Assembly (NCBI RefSeq): GCF_040373385.1
Contig: NZ_JBDXXH010000006.1
Coordinates: 163,213-227,212, forward strand
Length of the DNA: 64,000 nt
Source: Nitratidesulfovibrio sp.
GTDB lineage: Bacteria > Desulfobacterota > Desulfovibrionia > Desulfovibrionales > Desulfovibrionaceae
Direction: 5' to 3'
Shown here: in pieces, positions 44,596 to 53,506 of the stretch
How positions within the stretch are numbered: the stretch's first letter is position 1
Layout: each line of letters starts with the position of its first letter
The notes under the pieces: model-generated
The model's input: the letters and a program-made list of their open reading frames with translations, nothing else
Databases searched by the model: none
Told to the model about the DNA's origin: nothing
Program-made: the position numbers and the translations under genes

Positions 44596-45510
44596 TCACC
44601 GGATGGCATGACGGTGCGCACTTCTTGCCACGCGCAGGCCTTCCGCCGTGTACAGGGCCAGCGCAGCCCAGATGCAGCCGAAGGTCAGCAGGTGGGCCGA
44701 GGTCACCGGCTCGCGAAACACGAAGGCCCCCAGCAGAAAGGCGATGCTCGGCGCGATGTACTGCATGACCCCCAGCGTGGTCAGACGCAGCCGACGCGCC
44801 GCGAAGGCGAAACACAGCAGCGGCGTGGAGGTGGCGATGCCCGCCCCCACCAGCAACAGGTCGGTGGTCACCCCCAGATGCCCCAGCGCGCCGCCCCCCT
44901 GCCACGCCTGCCATCCCAGATACCCGACCGCCATGGGCGCGAGCAGCATGGTTTCGATGAACAGGCCGGGGATGGATTCCACCTTCACCAGCTTGCGCAA
45001 CAGGCCGTAGAACGAAAACGACACCGCCAGCACCAGGGCCACCCACGGCAGCCTGCCGTACGACACCAGCATGGACAGCACCCCGGCAGCGGCAATGGCG
45101 ATGGCCGCAAGCTGCACGCGGCTGGGCCTTTCGCTCAGCACCAGCGCGCCCAGCAGGGCGTTGACCAGCGGGGTCATGTAGTAGCCCAGGCTGGTTTCCA
45201 GCACCATGTCCGAATTCACGGCCCAGATGTACAGGAACCAGTTGCCGCCGATGAGCAGGCTGCTGCCCACGATGGTCAGCAGATTGCGGCGCGAGACCAC
45301 GGCGGCGCGCACCTCTGCCAGGCGCCCCCCCAGCAGCACCAGCGGCAGCAGGAACACCACCGACCAGGCGATGCGGTGGCACAGGATTTCGAACGAGGGT
45401 ACCTGCTGGACGAGCTTCCAGTACAGGGGCAGAAGACCCCACAGGCCGAACGCGCCAAGGGCCCCCCAAAGGCCCGCGCGCGTGGTGTGTTGCTCCGGTT
45501 GCGGCGGCAT
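44596..45510 (-). CDS. rarD: RarD-type EamA permease
   Basis: 304 aa, about ten helices. RarD signatures: GLWGLLPLYWKLVQQVPSFEILCHRIAWSVVFL, NWFLYIWAVNSDMVLETSLGYYMTPLVNALLG and LMQYIAPS-type LGVMQYIAPSIAFLLGAFVF. Annotated in E. coli as chloramphenicol-sensitive protein; substrate unknown. AGGAG lies 6 nt before the ATG at 45510; the upstream in-frame ATG lacks one. Separate from potD by 180 nt. Confidence 0.9.
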   Translation of the reverse strand: MPPQPEQHTTRAGLWGALGAFGLWGLLPLYWKLVQQVPSFEILCHRIAWSVVFLLPLVLLGGRLAEVRAAVVSRRNLLTIVGSSLLIGGNWFLYIWAVNSDMVLETSLGYYMTPLVNALLGALVLSERPSRVQLAAIAIAAAGVLSMLVSYGRLPWVALVLAVSFSFYGLLRKLVKVESIPGLFIETMLLAPMAVGYLGWQAWQGGGALGHLGVTTDLLLVGAGIATSTPLLCFAFAARRLRLTTLGVMQYIAPSIAFLLGAFVFREPVTSAHLLTFGCIWAALALYTAEGLRVARSAHRHAIR

Positions 45511-45580
45511 GGCTTCTCCTGGCGGCGGGGGTGTGCGCCCCGCGCCCAAATGTGGCGGATGAATGGCCTGGGTGGCCACG

Positions 45581-45620
45581 GCCAGTCACGGCCAGTCGCG
45601 GCCAGTCACGGCCAGTCGCG
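45581..45620. repeat. 10-bp tandem repeat, four copies
   Basis: GCCAGTCACG and GCCAGTCGCG alternate twice, just before a terminator, in the gap between rarD and the SLOG-like gene. Confidence 0.9.
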
Positions 45621-45629
45621 GCAGGCCCC

Positions 45630-45662
45630 AAAAACGAAGGGGGCCGTCGCCGACGGCCCCCT
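45630..45662 (-). terminator. Terminator of the SLOG-like gene
   Basis: AGGGGGCCGTC / GACGGCCCCCT perfect 11-bp stem with a 3-nt loop, then on the minus strand TTCG and TTTTT. Confidence 0.85.
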
Positions 45663-45682
45663 AAATTGCGCTGGGTCGTTGT

Positions 45683-46237
45683 CTACCGGCTGAAGGATCT
45701 GGCGAACAAGGCCTCGATGGCGGCCTTGCCGGTGTCCTCGATGAATCGGGTGCCGGTGGCGGTGAAGTGGCGGTGGGAAATGCGCGGGGCGGCCTCGGGC
45801 AGCCAGGCGTCCTGTTCCCAGCGGAACCAGCCGTTCTTCACCTGGTCGAACACGAACAGGGGCTTGTTGCAGATCTTGGCGAATTCCGCGCCCCAGCCGG
45901 TGCCGCCCTTGACGGTGCCGTCCTCCATCACCTCGCCCACAACGAACACCTCGTGCCCGCTGCTGACCTGCCAGCAGATGGACTGCAACACCTTACGGAA
46001 CAGGGGGGCGCGGGTGTACTGGCGGTTCATCAGGCGCGAGACGTAGGTCAGGCTCACGTCCTTCAGGGCCAGTTCCTCGCTGGTCAGCACGCGCACGCCG
46101 CGCATGCGTTCCACCTGATGGCCCTCGAAGCTGTAGTTGACCTCTTGCAGGCCGTACGCCTCTGCCGTGGTGCCGAAGCAGGCCTCGGTCCCCGCGGCGC
46201 CGCCGCTGTACAGGATGCATTCCCTGGGATCAAGCAT
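45683..46237 (-). CDS. Conserved protein with SLOG/LOG-like Rossmann features
   Basis: 184 aa; GGAGG 6 nt before the ATG at 46237. The start ILYSGGAAGTEACFGTTAEAYGLQEVNYSFEGH resembles the first strand and glycine loop of SLOG-type nucleotide-binding proteins (GGAxGxD...). Later segments VFVVGEVMEDGTVKGGTGWGAEFAKICNKPLFVFD and GWFRW fit the second half of the fold, where GGT-G-W-A replaces the canonical GGxGT. Proteins of this superfamily bind nucleotides or sugars. No specific function can be given. Monocistronic, with its own terminator. Confidence 0.55.
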   Translation of the reverse strand: MLDPRECILYSGGAAGTEACFGTTAEAYGLQEVNYSFEGHQVERMRGVRVLTSEELALKDVSLTYVSRLMNRQYTRAPLFRKVLQSICWQVSSGHEVFVVGEVMEDGTVKGGTGWGAEFAKICNKPLFVFDQVKNGWFRWEQDAWLPEAAPRISHRHFTATGTRFIEDTGKAAIEALFARSFSR

Positions 46238-46517
46238 CGGTATCCTCCGTCGCGTTCGTGAAGGCCGGCCCGCCGCCGGCGCGGTGTGGTGGCGTCGTGC
46301 GACGTGCGCGGCGGGCACCACCCGGCGACACGTCATGAAAAGGGAAGACCCGCCCCGAAAGGCCGGGACGGGTCCAGTATACGCATTTGGCTTCCGGTGT
46401 ACAGCGGGCGGTCAGCAATGGGGGAAGTGCCCTACCAGGGCCGACTACCCTGCTGCCTGGCAAACGGAACCCTGCCGCATGAGGGGCGGTTTGCGCCCTG
46501 CGGACAACGGTTCCTGT

Positions 46518-46976
46518 CTAGTGGCGGACGCGGGCAGACCCGTCATTCCCCGTCAGGATGCGCACCCGGTCACCCACAACGAAGGTTTCGTCCGGTTCCT
46601 GCACCACGGACATCGTCTGCCCGTTTTCCAGCCTGACGGTGATTTCGATGGCCTTCTTGGTGGACATGGCCTTTTCACCGGCGTAACCCGCCGCGCCGCC
46701 GGCCACGGCACCGCCAAGCGTGGTCAGCACGCGGCCCTTGCCGCCGCCGATCATGTTGCCGAGCACGCCGCCAACCACCGCGCCGCCAAGCGCGCCGAGG
46801 CCGGAGGCGTTGTCTTCGATCACGGCATCGCTGATCTGTTCCACGGTGCCGTACTGCACGGTGTGCGACATGCGGGTCTGCCCGCCCTTGTACGTGCCGC
46901 CGCCGTAGGTCTGGGCGCAGCCGGAAAGGGCAAGCCCGACGATCAGCAGCGCCACGAGGGCCTTGAGTTGACGCAT
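46518..46976 (-). CDS. Glycine-zipper outer-membrane lipoprotein (SlyB/17-kDa antigen type)
   Basis: 152 aa. The signal peptide ends in a lipobox (GLALSGC), so the mature protein is lipidated at that Cys. The centre GLGALGGAVVGGVLGNMIGGGKG and then TLGGAVAGGAAGYAGEKA is the glycine-zipper 2TM motif. The C-terminal ITVRLENGQTMSVVQEPDETFVVGDRVRILTG is the conserved beta part of SlyB. These proteins stabilise the outer membrane. AGGAG precedes the ATG at 46976. Confidence 0.92.
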   Translation of the reverse strand: MRQLKALVALLIVGLALSGCAQTYGGGTYKGGQTRMSHTVQYGTVEQISDAVIEDNASGLGALGGAVVGGVLGNMIGGGKGRVLTTLGGAVAGGAAGYAGEKAMSTKKAIEITVRLENGQTMSVVQEPDETFVVGDRVRILTGNDGSARVRH

Positions 46977-47125
46977 CTCGTTCTCCTTGTCTTTAAGACC
47001 GTATCGTTTGCCGCGCCGCCGGAAATGACGGCGCGATTTCCTAGCTGAATATACAGCCTGCGGACGGGGGATGCAACACGCCCCCGCAGTGCGCTTCCGG
47101 CGCTTCCGGCACACTCCCGGCGCCG

Positions 47126-47158
47126 GTCCGGGTGGCGTCCGGGTGGCGTCCGGGGGCC
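47126..47158. repeat. 11-bp tandem repeat
   Basis: GTCCGGGTGGC twice, then GTCCGGGGGCC, in the gap between the lipoprotein and RRM genes. Confidence 0.8.
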
Positions 47159-47190
47159 GGTCCGGTGACCGGTATGGCTGCCATGCAGAA

Positions 47191-47223
47191 CGCCGCCCCG
47201 GAACCTGCAGTCCCGGAGCGGCG
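47191..47223 (-). terminator. Hairpin after the RRM gene
   Basis: CGCCGCCCCGGAA pairs with TCCCGGAGCGGCG across a 7-nt loop, with two non-canonical positions; a short TT follows on the minus strand. Confidence 0.5.
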
Positions 47224-47245
47224 CGAATGCCTGTGCGGTTCCGGT

Positions 47246-47512
47246 CTAGTAGCGGGGCGGGCGGGGCGCCTTGGGCTGCGCCTCGTTGACGCGCAGGTTG
47301 CGACCGCCGAACGGGGTGTTGTCCAGGGCTTCGATGGCCGCCGCAGCTGCGGCGTCATCCATCTCGACAAAGCCGAAACCACGGGCGCGCCCGGTTTCAC
47401 GGTCGGTGACCAGCTTGACGGAAAGCACCGTGCCATAGGTGCTGAACAGGCTGCGCACTTCGTCCTCGGTGGCGGCCCAAGGCAGATTGCCGACGTAGAT
47501 AGACTTGGCCAT
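47246..47512 (-). CDS. RRM-domain RNA-binding protein
   Basis: 88 aa, one RNA recognition motif. RNP2 is IYVGNL (residues 5-10) and RNP1 is RGFGFVEM (about 44-51), with aromatic residues at the RNA-contact positions. A short basic tail (PKAPRPPRY) follows. Such small bacterial RRM proteins, known in cyanobacteria and delta-proteobacteria, bind single-stranded RNA. GAGAGG lies 9 nt before the ATG. The 318-nt gap upstream could include a long leader. Confidence 0.95.
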   Translation of the reverse strand: MAKSIYVGNLPWAATEDEVRSLFSTYGTVLSVKLVTDRETGRARGFGFVEMDDAAAAAAIEALDNTPFGGRNLRVNEAQPKAPRPPRY

Positions 47513-47830
47513 GCGAAAAACCTCTCACTAAAAATGGATCACGCCCGCGCCGTTTCATCGGGACAGGACCGATGTCCTGCTGCGCGGCCCCAGTTTCTGC
47601 CCTTGCCCCATGCAGGGCCATCCGTCAACAGGTAAGATCAAGGGTGGTGCCCCCCTGCGTGCATGCGCCACGCCCGCCCCAGCCCGGCCGGGCGAACCCG
47701 GAACCATTGCCGACACCGGCTTTGGATCAATGTTCCATGACATCAGGCACATGACCTTTGGACCGCTTTTCAAACGGAGCGGAATCCTCTATCCTTTTTC
47801 CATCCAACGCCGTTTCCCGAAGGGCCTCAG
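47513..47830. other. Non-coding divergent gap between RRM and GGDEF-EAL genes
   Basis: 318 nt with no gene seen. On the RRM side it contains a small hairpin (CAGGAC-atcg-GTCCTG, about 47561-47576). No convincing promoter pair was identified for either gene. Confidence 0.5.
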
Positions 47831-50800
47831 ATGACCACCCGCCGCAAGGCGCCCTGGCCGCAGGAGGCATCGCCGCATGCGCCTTTGCGCGTGCCCGCCG
47901 ACTGCCCGCGCCGCTCCCGCTTGTTTCCGCCGGGCCTCGTGCCCGCCGTGCGCCATCCTGTCGCAGACAGCCCCCGCAGCATCGACCGCCTGCGCCCCCC
48001 ACGCCGCCTGACCCTCGTGTTTCGCCTGCCGGTTCTCCCGCCCGCATCACGTCCGTGCTCGCCGCTTCTGCTGGCCCTCGCCGCCATTGCTTCCATTGTT
48101 TCCATTGCCACGGTCCGCCCGGCCTGGGCCGCCACCGAAGGCGCCATGCCGTGGACGGTCCCCGCGCTGTTGCTGGGCCTTGCCGCCGGACTGGTGCTGG
48201 GGCTGCTGGCGGGGTTGCGGGCGCGGCGCGGCAAAACCGCCGGAGCGGGGCAGGATACCCCACGGGACGCGCAACCGCGCACTCCTGACCGGGCCGCCGC
48301 GCCGGATTGCACAGTTGCCTCGAATCACGCGGGCGACCTGGATCATGCGCGCGAACAGTACCATGCCATCTTCACCAGCGCGCCGGTGGGCATCTTCCGC
48401 GTGACGCCCGAAGGCCGTTACGAAAACGTCAACCCGGAATACGCACGCATCTGGGGCTGCCCCACCACGGAAGAAATGCTGGAATGCGTCTCGGACATTC
48501 CCCGGCAGATGTATGCCGACCCCGATGACCGCCAGCGCTTCGTGGGCGCGCTGCGGGCCACCGGCCGCGTGGACCGCATGGAACTGCGCCTCAAGCGCCG
48601 CGACGGCAGCCAGTTCTGGGGGCTGGTCAGCGCGCGGCTGGTACGCGGCCCGGCCCCGACCCAGCCAACGCACCCCACCCAGCCAGGCCAGGCGGACGGT
48701 TCGAACGGGGCGGCGCAAAACGCCCCGGCAGAGGTGGATTACATCGACGGCTTCGTGCTGGACATCACCGAGCAGAAGGTGATGCAGGACCAGCTTTCCG
48801 AGGCGTGGCGCAGGCTGCGCGACATCATCGACTTCCTGCCCGACGCGGCCCTGGTGCTGGACGCAACCCGCCGAATCACCGCCTGGAACCGCGCCATGGA
48901 GGAAATGACCGGTCATTCCGCCAGCGAGATGCTGGGGCGCGGCAACTTCGAATACGCCCTGCCCTTCTACGGCGAGCGCATCCCCCTGCTGGGCGACCGG
49001 TTCTTCAGCCCGGACATGCCCCTGCCCAGCCACTACACCCAGTTTGGCGGCCACGACGACAAGCTGACGGCGGAAGCCTACGTGCCCACGCTGTATGGTG
49101 GCCGGGGCGCCCACGTGTGGACCGTGGCATCCGCCCTGCGCGACGGCGAAGGACGGCTTGCCGGGGTCATCCAGACCATCCGTGACATAACGGAGCGTCG
49201 CAACCAGGTGCTGGAACTGGAAAAAAGCCGCCAGCGCTACGACATGGCCATTTCCGCCACCAACGACGGCATCTGGGAATGGGAACTGGCCACCAACACC
49301 CTGTACCATTCGCCCCGTTGCCTCGAGATCATGGGCCGTGCCCCCGACGCGGCGCTTTCCCCCATGGACGTCGCGGCCATCCTGCACCCGGAGGACAGGC
49401 TGGGCGTGCTGTCGGAGGTGCGCCGCATAACCGGAGCGGACGCGGAGCGCTTCGAGCATGAGTTCCGCATCCGCCACACCGACGGCACATGGCGCTGGGT
49501 GCTGGCGCGCGGCGCGGCCCGGCGCGCCCCCGGCGGCCGCCTGAGCAGGGTGGCCGGCGCACTGGCCGACATCACCGACCACAAGCAGGGCGACGCCATC
49601 GCGGGCATCCTGTTCCACATCGCCAACGCCATCAACGAAACGCGCGACCTGGACGAACTGTTCCTGTCCATCCATGCGGCCCTGCGCCGCCACGTGCAGG
49701 CCCCCAACTTCTTCATCGCCCTGGTCAACGAACCGGAAGACCGTCTGGACTTCGCCTACTTCGCGGACGAGCGCGACGCCCGCTACAACCCGGTGGAACG
49801 CATTTCCGACCCCGGGGTGCAAAGCCCCACCCTGGAGGTCATCCGCACCGGCAGGCAATTGCACCTGCACAGCAACGACATCGAGGCGCGGCCCGTGTTC
49901 GGGGCGCGCCCGGCGGCCTGGCTGGGCACTCCGCTGCGCTCGCGCGGCAAGGTCATCGGGGCCATGGTCGTGCAGCACTACGAGGATTCGGAATTCTTCT
50001 CGGCCCGCGATGCGGAACTGATGGTGCCAGTGGCCGAACAGGTGGCCGTGGCCATAGAGCGCAAGCAGGGCGAGGAAATGCTGACCCACCTCGCCCTGCA
50101 CGACCCGCTGACCGGCCTGCCCAACCGCGCCCTGCTGCTGGACCGCATCGACCGGGCCATCCAGCGCCGCCGCCGCAACGACAGCTATCGCTTTGCCGTG
50201 CTGATGCTGGACCTGGACCGCTTCAAGTTCATCAACGACAGCCACGGCCACACCACGGGCGACAACCTGCTGGTGGAAGTGGCCCGGCGCATGCGCCCGG
50301 TGGTGCGCGCAGGCGACACCGTGGCCCGCCTTGGCGGCGACGAGTTCGCCCTGCTGCTGGAAGACGTGGACTCGCCCCGGCGCGTCGTGCAGATCACCCG
50401 CCGCCTGCTGGCTGCGCTGGAACGCCCGGTGCGCATGGGCGCCAAGGTGGTGCGCACGTCCGCCAGCATCGGCATGGTGCTGCGCACCCAGGGGTACGAT
50501 ACCGCCGATGCGCTGCTGCGCGATGCGGACATCGCCATGTACCAGGCCAAGGCCCAGGGCAAGGGGCGGTTCCGGGTCTTCAACCAGGCCATGCACCGCC
50601 ACACCATGGAAATGATGACCCTGGAAGGCGACCTTTCCATGGCCATGCGCCGCAAGCAACTGTACCTGGAATACCAGCCGGTGTTCGCCGTGGACGGCCC
50701 ACGACTTCTGGGCTTCGAGGCGCTGGTGCGCTGGCGCCACCCCACCGAGGGGGCGGTGCCGCCCGCCCGGTTCATCCCCATGGCCGAAGAAACGGGACTG

Positions 50801-51433
50801 ATCCTGCGCATCGGCCAGTGGGTGCTGGAACAGGCGGCGGCCACCCTGTCCCGCTGGCGGGCCACCCTGCCCGGCGCGCGCGACCTGTACGTATCGGTGA
50901 ACCTTTCGGCGCGGCAGGCCTCGCAGTCCAACCTTACCGGGCGCGTGGCCCGCGTCCTGTCCGACACCGGCCTGCCGCCCGAGGCCCTGAAGCTGGAAAT
51001 TACCGAAACCGCCATCATGAAGGACCCGGACGGCGCGTTGCAGCGGCTGGAAGCCCTGCGCAGGCTGGGGGTGGGCATCGGCATCGACGACTTCGGCACC
51101 GGCTACTCGTCCCTGGCCTATCTGCAACGGTTTCCGGTGGACACCCTGAAGGTGGACCGCTCGTTCGTGTCCGCCGTGGCCGGGGACCCGGAAAACCGCG
51201 AGATCGTGCGCACCGTGGTCACCCTGGGCCGCAGCCTGGGCCTGCACGTGGTGGCCGAAGGGGTGGAGACGGCGGAACAACTCGCCATCGTGGCCGAACT
51301 GGGCTGCCACTCGGTGCAGGGGTACCATTTCTCCCGCCCCGTTGCCGAGGAACGCGCCGTGGATTTCATCGCCGCCGGGGGCGTTCCTGCCGAACGGAAC
51401 ACCAGCGGCCCGGCAACATCCGAACAACTCTGA
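47831..51433 (+). CDS. Membrane PAS-GAF-GGDEF-EAL cyclic-di-GMP protein
   Basis: 1200 aa. Two membrane helices (about 78-98 and 108-128) separate a basic N-terminus from three PAS domains (about 178-315, 325-455, 460-590). The last is followed by LADITDHKQ. A GAF domain (about 600-740) precedes GGDEF (motif GGDEF intact near residue 836; substrate motif DLDRFKFINDSHGH) and EAL (EAL motif in GFEALVRWRHP near 963; DDFGTGYSSLAYL, IDxxKxD-type LKVDRSF). Both catalytic sites look intact, so it could make and break c-di-GMP. AAGGG lies 6 nt before the ATG. surE follows after 40 nt on the same strand. Confidence 0.93.
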   Translation: MTTRRKAPWPQEASPHAPLRVPADCPRRSRLFPPGLVPAVRHPVADSPRSIDRLRPPRRLTLVFRLPVLPPASRPCSPLLLALAAIASIVSIATVRPAWAATEGAMPWTVPALLLGLAAGLVLGLLAGLRARRGKTAGAGQDTPRDAQPRTPDRAAAPDCTVASNHAGDLDHAREQYHAIFTSAPVGIFRVTPEGRYENVNPEYARIWGCPTTEEMLECVSDIPRQMYADPDDRQRFVGALRATGRVDRMELRLKRRDGSQFWGLVSARLVRGPAPTQPTHPTQPGQADGSNGAAQNAPAEVDYIDGFVLDITEQKVMQDQLSEAWRRLRDIIDFLPDAALVLDATRRITAWNRAMEEMTGHSASEMLGRGNFEYALPFYGERIPLLGDRFFSPDMPLPSHYTQFGGHDDKLTAEAYVPTLYGGRGAHVWTVASALRDGEGRLAGVIQTIRDITERRNQVLELEKSRQRYDMAISATNDGIWEWELATNTLYHSPRCLEIMGRAPDAALSPMDVAAILHPEDRLGVLSEVRRITGADAERFEHEFRIRHTDGTWRWVLARGAARRAPGGRLSRVAGALADITDHKQGDAIAGILFHIANAINETRDLDELFLSIHAALRRHVQAPNFFIALVNEPEDRLDFAYFADERDARYNPVERISDPGVQSPTLEVIRTGRQLHLHSNDIEARPVFGARPAAWLGTPLRSRGKVIGAMVVQHYEDSEFFSARDAELMVPVAEQVAVAIERKQGEEMLTHLALHDPLTGLPNRALLLDRIDRAIQRRRRNDSYRFAVLMLDLDRFKFINDSHGHTTGDNLLVEVARRMRPVVRAGDTVARLGGDEFALLLEDVDSPRRVVQITRRLLAALERPVRMGAKVVRTSASIGMVLRTQGYDTADALLRDADIAMYQAKAQGKGRFRVFNQAMHRHTMEMMTLEGDLSMAMRRKQLYLEYQPVFAVDGPRLLGFEALVRWRHPTEGAVPPARFIPMAEETGLILRIGQWVLEQAAATLSRWRATLPGARDLYVSVNLSARQASQSNLTGRVARVLSDTGLPPEALKLEITETAIMKDPDGALQRLEALRRLGVGIGIDDFGTGYSSLAYLQRFPVDTLKVDRSFVSAVAGDPENREIVRTVVTLGRSLGLHVVAEGVETAEQLAIVAELGCHSVQGYHFSRPVAEERAVDFIAAGGVPAERNTSGPATSEQL

Positions 51434-51473
51434 CCGGCCCTGCGCCGGACAATACGCCACGCAAGGAATACCC

Positions 51474-52280
51474 ATGCCTGCACCGCGCATCCTGCTGACC
51501 AACGACGACGGCGTGCATTCGCCCGGCCTGCTGGCTGCGGCAAAGGCGCTGCATCCCCTGGGCGGGGTGGACGTGTTTGCCCCGTTGCGCCAGCAGACGG
51601 CCATGGGCCGCGCCCAGACCGGCGACCGCAACGCCACCCTGCAACAGGTGGAACTGGCCGTGGGGGGCACCCCGCTGACGGCCTGGGCCTGCGATGCATC
51701 GCCGGCGGCCACGGTGGGCCACGGGCTGAAGGTGATGCCCGGCTATGCCCCCGCGCTGCTGGTATCCGGCATCAACTACGGCGAAAACCTGGGGGCCAGC
51801 ATCACCAGTTCCGGCACGGTGGGCGCCGCCCTGGAGGGGGCCTGCCGGGGCATTCCGGCGCTGGCGGTATCCATGGAAACGGGCATCGAATCGCACCATG
51901 CGTACACCGAACAGGACTGGAGCGCGGCCATGCACTTTCTGGCGCTGTTCGCGGGCATGGTGCTGGAACGCGGCCTGCCCGGCGACGTGCACGTGCTGAA
52001 GATAGACGTGCCCGCCGGGGCCACACTCGGCACGCCGTGGCGGCTTACCCGTCTTTCGCCGGACATGTACTACGAATCGCGGTTGGCCGCCCCCTCGCTG
52101 GCCAGCAGGCTGGGTGACGCCACCGTGACCAAGAGGCCCGCCCCCGGCGAATCGCCGGAAACCGATGTGTACGCCCTGAGCGTGGACCGGGTGGTTTCGG
52201 TAACCCCGCTGACCCTCGACTTCACGGCGCGCACGGCGTTCGGGGACATTCGCGCGTGGTTGGCCCCTAACGCACACTGA
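51474..52280 (+). CDS. surE: 5'/3'-nucleotidase SurE
   Basis: 268 aa. The metal site RILLTNDDGVHSPGL (D11, D12) and the conserved SGINYGENLGASITSSGTVGAALEGA give the family. Dephosphorylates nucleoside monophosphates. AAGGA lies 6 nt before the ATG at 51474. It follows the c-di-GMP gene after 40 nt, so may be co-transcribed. A terminator follows. Confidence 0.95.
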   Translation: MPAPRILLTNDDGVHSPGLLAAAKALHPLGGVDVFAPLRQQTAMGRAQTGDRNATLQQVELAVGGTPLTAWACDASPAATVGHGLKVMPGYAPALLVSGINYGENLGASITSSGTVGAALEGACRGIPALAVSMETGIESHHAYTEQDWSAAMHFLALFAGMVLERGLPGDVHVLKIDVPAGATLGTPWRLTRLSPDMYYESRLAAPSLASRLGDATVTKRPAPGESPETDVYALSVDRVVSVTPLTLDFTARTAFGDIRAWLAPNAH

Positions 52281-52320
52281 CGCACACTGAGCTGGCCCGC
52301 CCCGCACCATGGCGCATGAA

Positions 52321-52346
52321 AAAACCCGGACCAAGGTCCGGGTTTT
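52321..52346. terminator. Bidirectional terminator between surE and the zinc-ribbon gene
   Basis: AAAACCCGGACC-aa-GGTCCGGGTTTT: perfect inverted repeat with A-run before and T-run after, usable from both sides. Confidence 0.9.
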
Positions 52347-52387
52347 CTGTTGTCCGCAGGGCGGTGCGCAATGTCACCGCGAAAAAG

Positions 52388-52903
52388 CTAGCAGACGCAG
52401 CGCAACACCTTCAGCCCTTCCTGAAAAAGCACTTCCACCTTGTCGGGGCGCAGCACGGCGCGCACCTCGCCGGGGCCGAACACGGGATGGTCGATGATCT
52501 CGCCCTGTTCGTAGCTTTCGTTCATGCTGTACTTACGGTTGTTTTCCGCAGGGTTGCGGGTCATGGCGACCTTCCAGGCCACTTCGGTGGCCTCGGCGTC
52601 GCGCGCGGCCCGCTGATTGGCGCGGGTAGCGGCGGCCTTGCGGGCGGCCTCGGAACGCGAATTGGAAACGTCCACGGCCTCGGCGCGGGTGGCACCCGCA
52701 CGCACCTTGCGCACGGAGGGTGCGGCATTGCGCGGGGCGTCCTTTTTCTGGGGACGGTATTTATGCACCGAGCCGCAGGCCCGGCATTCGACCTTCACCA
52801 CTTCACCGCCGACCATGGCCACGATGACGTGACCCGTAATGTCGTTGCATCGGGTGCACTTGGCCTCAATGATCGACCCGGCGGCAAGTCCTGTACTGCG
52901 CAT
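52388..52903 (-). CDS. Zinc-ribbon protein with C-terminal CarD/Tudor-like domain
   Basis: 171 aa. A zinc ribbon C16-x2-C19 ... C40-x2-C43 (KCTRCND, VECRACGS) lies at the N-terminus. A long Ala/Arg/Glu-rich helical linker follows (SEAARKAAATRANQRAARDA). The C-terminal YEQGEIIDHPVFGPGEVRAVL, then DKVEVLFQEGLKVLRC, resembles the small beta domain of CarD and of some helicase C-termini. AAAGGTG precedes the ATG at 52903. Possible nucleic-acid-associated role; not identified further. Confidence 0.7.
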   Translation of the reverse strand: MRSTGLAAGSIIEAKCTRCNDITGHVIVAMVGGEVVKVECRACGSVHKYRPQKKDAPRNAAPSVRKVRAGATRAEAVDVSNSRSEAARKAAATRANQRAARDAEATEVAWKVAMTRNPAENNRKYSMNESYEQGEIIDHPVFGPGEVRAVLRPDKVEVLFQEGLKVLRCVC

Positions 52904-53506
52904 CAACACACCTTTCGCTTGTCGGGCGGCACGGGCCGTCCGGCGGCCATGCCGCCGGGCGTACGCGCCATCCCGGAAAAGAATGAATCCCCCCCGCGCT
53001 CCATCGGCCGCCCGTTCCCGGCAAGGGAACGCAGCGGCACCCGGCGGGGTGCATGCCCGCATCCGTATACCCGCAACACTGCATCGCCCACGGCCACCGG
53101 TCCTTCCCCCTGACGCGGCCTGCATTCCGCGCGCGTCCACAATATGGGTGGGCGGACGACGCGCTGCCCCCGGACGGGTGGTCCAGGCGCGGCGGGCATC
53201 GGCCCGTGGGCGCAACTGTTGGGGATCATGGAAACCCGGCTGCATAGCCGTGGCAAAACACCCACCGCCGCAAAAAAACCACAGGTTGGCACCTGTGGTC
53301 GGGCGGGGTGTTGCGGAACGGCTTCCTTACCCCCCCGAGACAGCGAAGGCAAGTCCAAAAGGCACTCGCCGGGCCGCCGCCGGGTCGCCTTTCCCCTCGA
53401 ACAGGACATGAAACGGAAGCAAACCGGACGCTAACCGGAAACACCGCGAACAGGAATGGACAGGGGCGGACAGGGGCGGACAGGTACGGTGGCAACCGGA
53501 ATACGG
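52904..53506. other. 603-nt intergenic region with a strong terminator and possible small RNA
   Basis: Between the zinc-ribbon gene and the HDOD regulator gene, both on the minus strand. No open frame here has a ribosome site or protein-like composition. It contains a very strong minus-strand terminator at 53272-53299. Just upstream of it on the minus strand is a hairpin-forming stretch (GGCGAGT / ACTTGCC, about 53347-53371). A 10-bp duplication (GGACAGGGGC) lies near 53460-53480. Confidence 0.6.
53272..53299 (-). terminator. Strong rho-independent terminator, 208 nt after the HDOD gene
   Basis: ACCACAGGT-tggc-ACCTGTGGT perfect 9-bp stem followed on the minus strand by seven T residues. It ends the HDOD regulator mRNA or a small RNA encoded in the gap. 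Confidence 0.9.

Noticed and set aside
48047-51712. 1221-codon open frame on the minus strand
   Set aside because: Lies wholly opposite the PAS-GAF-GGDEF-EAL gene, which has all its motifs; low-complexity His/Gly-rich translation.
52903-53409. 168-codon minus-strand frame in the 603-nt gap
   Set aside because: No ribosome site, atypical composition, and it would be interrupted by the seven-T terminator at 53272-53299.
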